Shown piece by piece: positions 4,712 to 5,313 of a stretch of DNA of 5,313 nucleotides (position 1 is its first letter; every line of letters starts with the position of its first letter). A program made the position numbers and the translations under genes. The notes under the pieces were generated by a model. That model was not told where the DNA came from and did no database searches. It saw only the letters and a program-made list of their open reading frames with translations. The DNA is from Candidatus Gastranaerophilales bacterium (GTDB lineage Bacteria; Cyanobacteriota; Vampirovibrionia; Gastranaerophilales; Gastranaerophilaceae): NCBI GenBank assembly GCA_021201175.1, contig JAJQFK010000121.1, positions 1 to 5,313 of the forward strand, in the 5' to 3' direction.

Positions 4712-5313
4712 CAAATTCTGTATCTCCGGTTATTATGGATTTGATAACTTTGGCGATGAAGTAATATTAAAAGTTTTGATTGAAAACTTAAAAAAATTTA
4801 AGTGTCAGCCGGAAATTACTGTTTTTTCCGTTAATCCTGAAAAAACATCAAAATTATACAATGTAAAAAGTGTGCATTCTTTCAAATATTTTGAAGTTAT
4901 TAATTCTTTATTTCGTACTGATTACTTAATTTCAGGCGGTGGCAGTCTTTTACAGGATTCCACCAGTATTAAAAGTATTATATATTATCTGGGGGTGATT
5001 TTTTTAGCTTATTTATTTAATAAAAAGGTTTTGATTTTTGCTCAAGGCATAGGTTCGATTCATAATAAAATTATAGCCAAAATTACTGCTTCGCTTTTGA
5101 AAAAGGCTCAATACATTACCGTAAGAGATGAAAATAGCCTTAAATTACTTCAACAATGGGGAATAAAAGCCTCTTTATGTAATGACCCCGCATGGAATAT
5201 TGAAGTTGAAGTCTGTGATAATTCTATATCTGATATAGGCATTCAGCTTAGACCATGGGCTTCTCTTTCAGATTCGGTTTTATTTGAATTAGAACAGGTT
5301 GTTAATAAATATT
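4704..5313 (+). CDS. csaB: Polysaccharide pyruvyl transferase CsaB, 3'-partial
   Basis: This encodes a pyruvyl transferase that moves the enolpyruvyl moiety of PEP onto a cell-wall polysaccharide, forming ketal pyruvate. In bacteria with SLH-domain proteins this modification holds the S-layer or outer proteins to the wall. The 203 residues present show the CsaB pattern. They include the glycine-rich N-terminus ISGYYGFDNFGDEVIL (7-22), SGGGSLLQDSTSIKSIIYYLG (77-97, quoted as its key run) and KKVLIFAQGIGSI (107-119). Then come ITVRDENSLKLL (138-149), NDPAW (160-164) and the start of the second domain at IGIQLRPW (178-185). The gene runs off the window. ATG 4704 lies inside the last codons of the kinase gene, with AAGG five bases before it as a good ribosome site. 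This implies translational coupling. The family assignment is strong; the polysaccharide substrate is unknown. Confidence 0.92.
   Translation, partial: MNNKFCISGYYGFDNFGDEVILKVLIENLKKFKCQPEITVFSVNPEKTSKLYNVKSVHSFKYFEVINSLFRTDYLISGGGSLLQDSTSIKSIIYYLGVIFLAYLFNKKVLIFAQGIGSIHNKIIAKITASLLKKAQYITVRDENSLKLLQQWGIKASLCNDPAWNIEVEVCDNSISDIGIQLRPWASLSDSVLFELEQVVNKY

Noticed and set aside
1..5313. CRISPR array, toxin-antitoxin pair, insertion sequence or riboswitch
   Set aside because: No regularly spaced repeats, no terminal inverted repeats with a transposase, no two-gene toxin-antitoxin signature and no recognisable riboswitch core were seen.

Overview
This is an AT-rich bacterial window, mostly chromosomal housekeeping genes interrupted by the remains of a mobile element. 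The combination of low GC, TPR-rich proteins, an FtsB/DivIC-like division protein and a CsaB-type polysaccharide pyruvyl transferase would fit a gut Vampirovibrionia/Melainabacteria (Gastranaerophilales-like) genome. This placement is tentative, because a low-GC Clostridia-type Firmicute is not excluded and the integrase remnant looks like the kind common in that group.

Layout. Positions 1-832 hold the 3' part of a TPR protein whose start lies before the window. A promoter at about 829-859 leads into a complete tRNA-Ala(UGC) gene (872-944), followed by an intrinsic terminator (954-979). Positions 918-1805 (minus strand) hold the C-terminal half of a large serine recombinase. It has lost its catalytic domain, and its reading frame runs antisense through the terminator and stops inside the tRNA gene. 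Behind it, 1775-2036 holds short decayed reading frames on the same strand. A 64-codon plus-strand frame of unknown function (2115-2309) is followed by a hairpin at 2325-2350. The convergent gene 2386-2796 (minus) encodes an FtsB/DivIC-like septum protein. A 147-base divergent intergenic region containing a perfect 12-bp inverted repeat separates it from a second TPR gene (2944-3708, plus). Then come a PfkB-family sugar kinase (3764-4711) and, overlapping it by 8 bases, csaB (4704 to the window end, partial).

How the parts relate. The sugar kinase and csaB are very probably co-translated. CsaB-type enzymes use phosphoenolpyruvate to add ketal pyruvate to cell-wall polysaccharide, often for S-layer attachment. 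FtsB-like proteins act in septal wall synthesis, so the right half has a cell-envelope flavour. The recombinase fragment marks an old integration next to tRNA-Ala that has since lost most of its cargo. I found no CRISPR array, insertion sequence or complete defence system. The points most worth a second look are the apparent membrane anchor encoded upstream of the second TPR protein's annotated start with no ordinary start codon, the altered GAGD motif in the kinase, and the recombinase frame that terminates in the tRNA.
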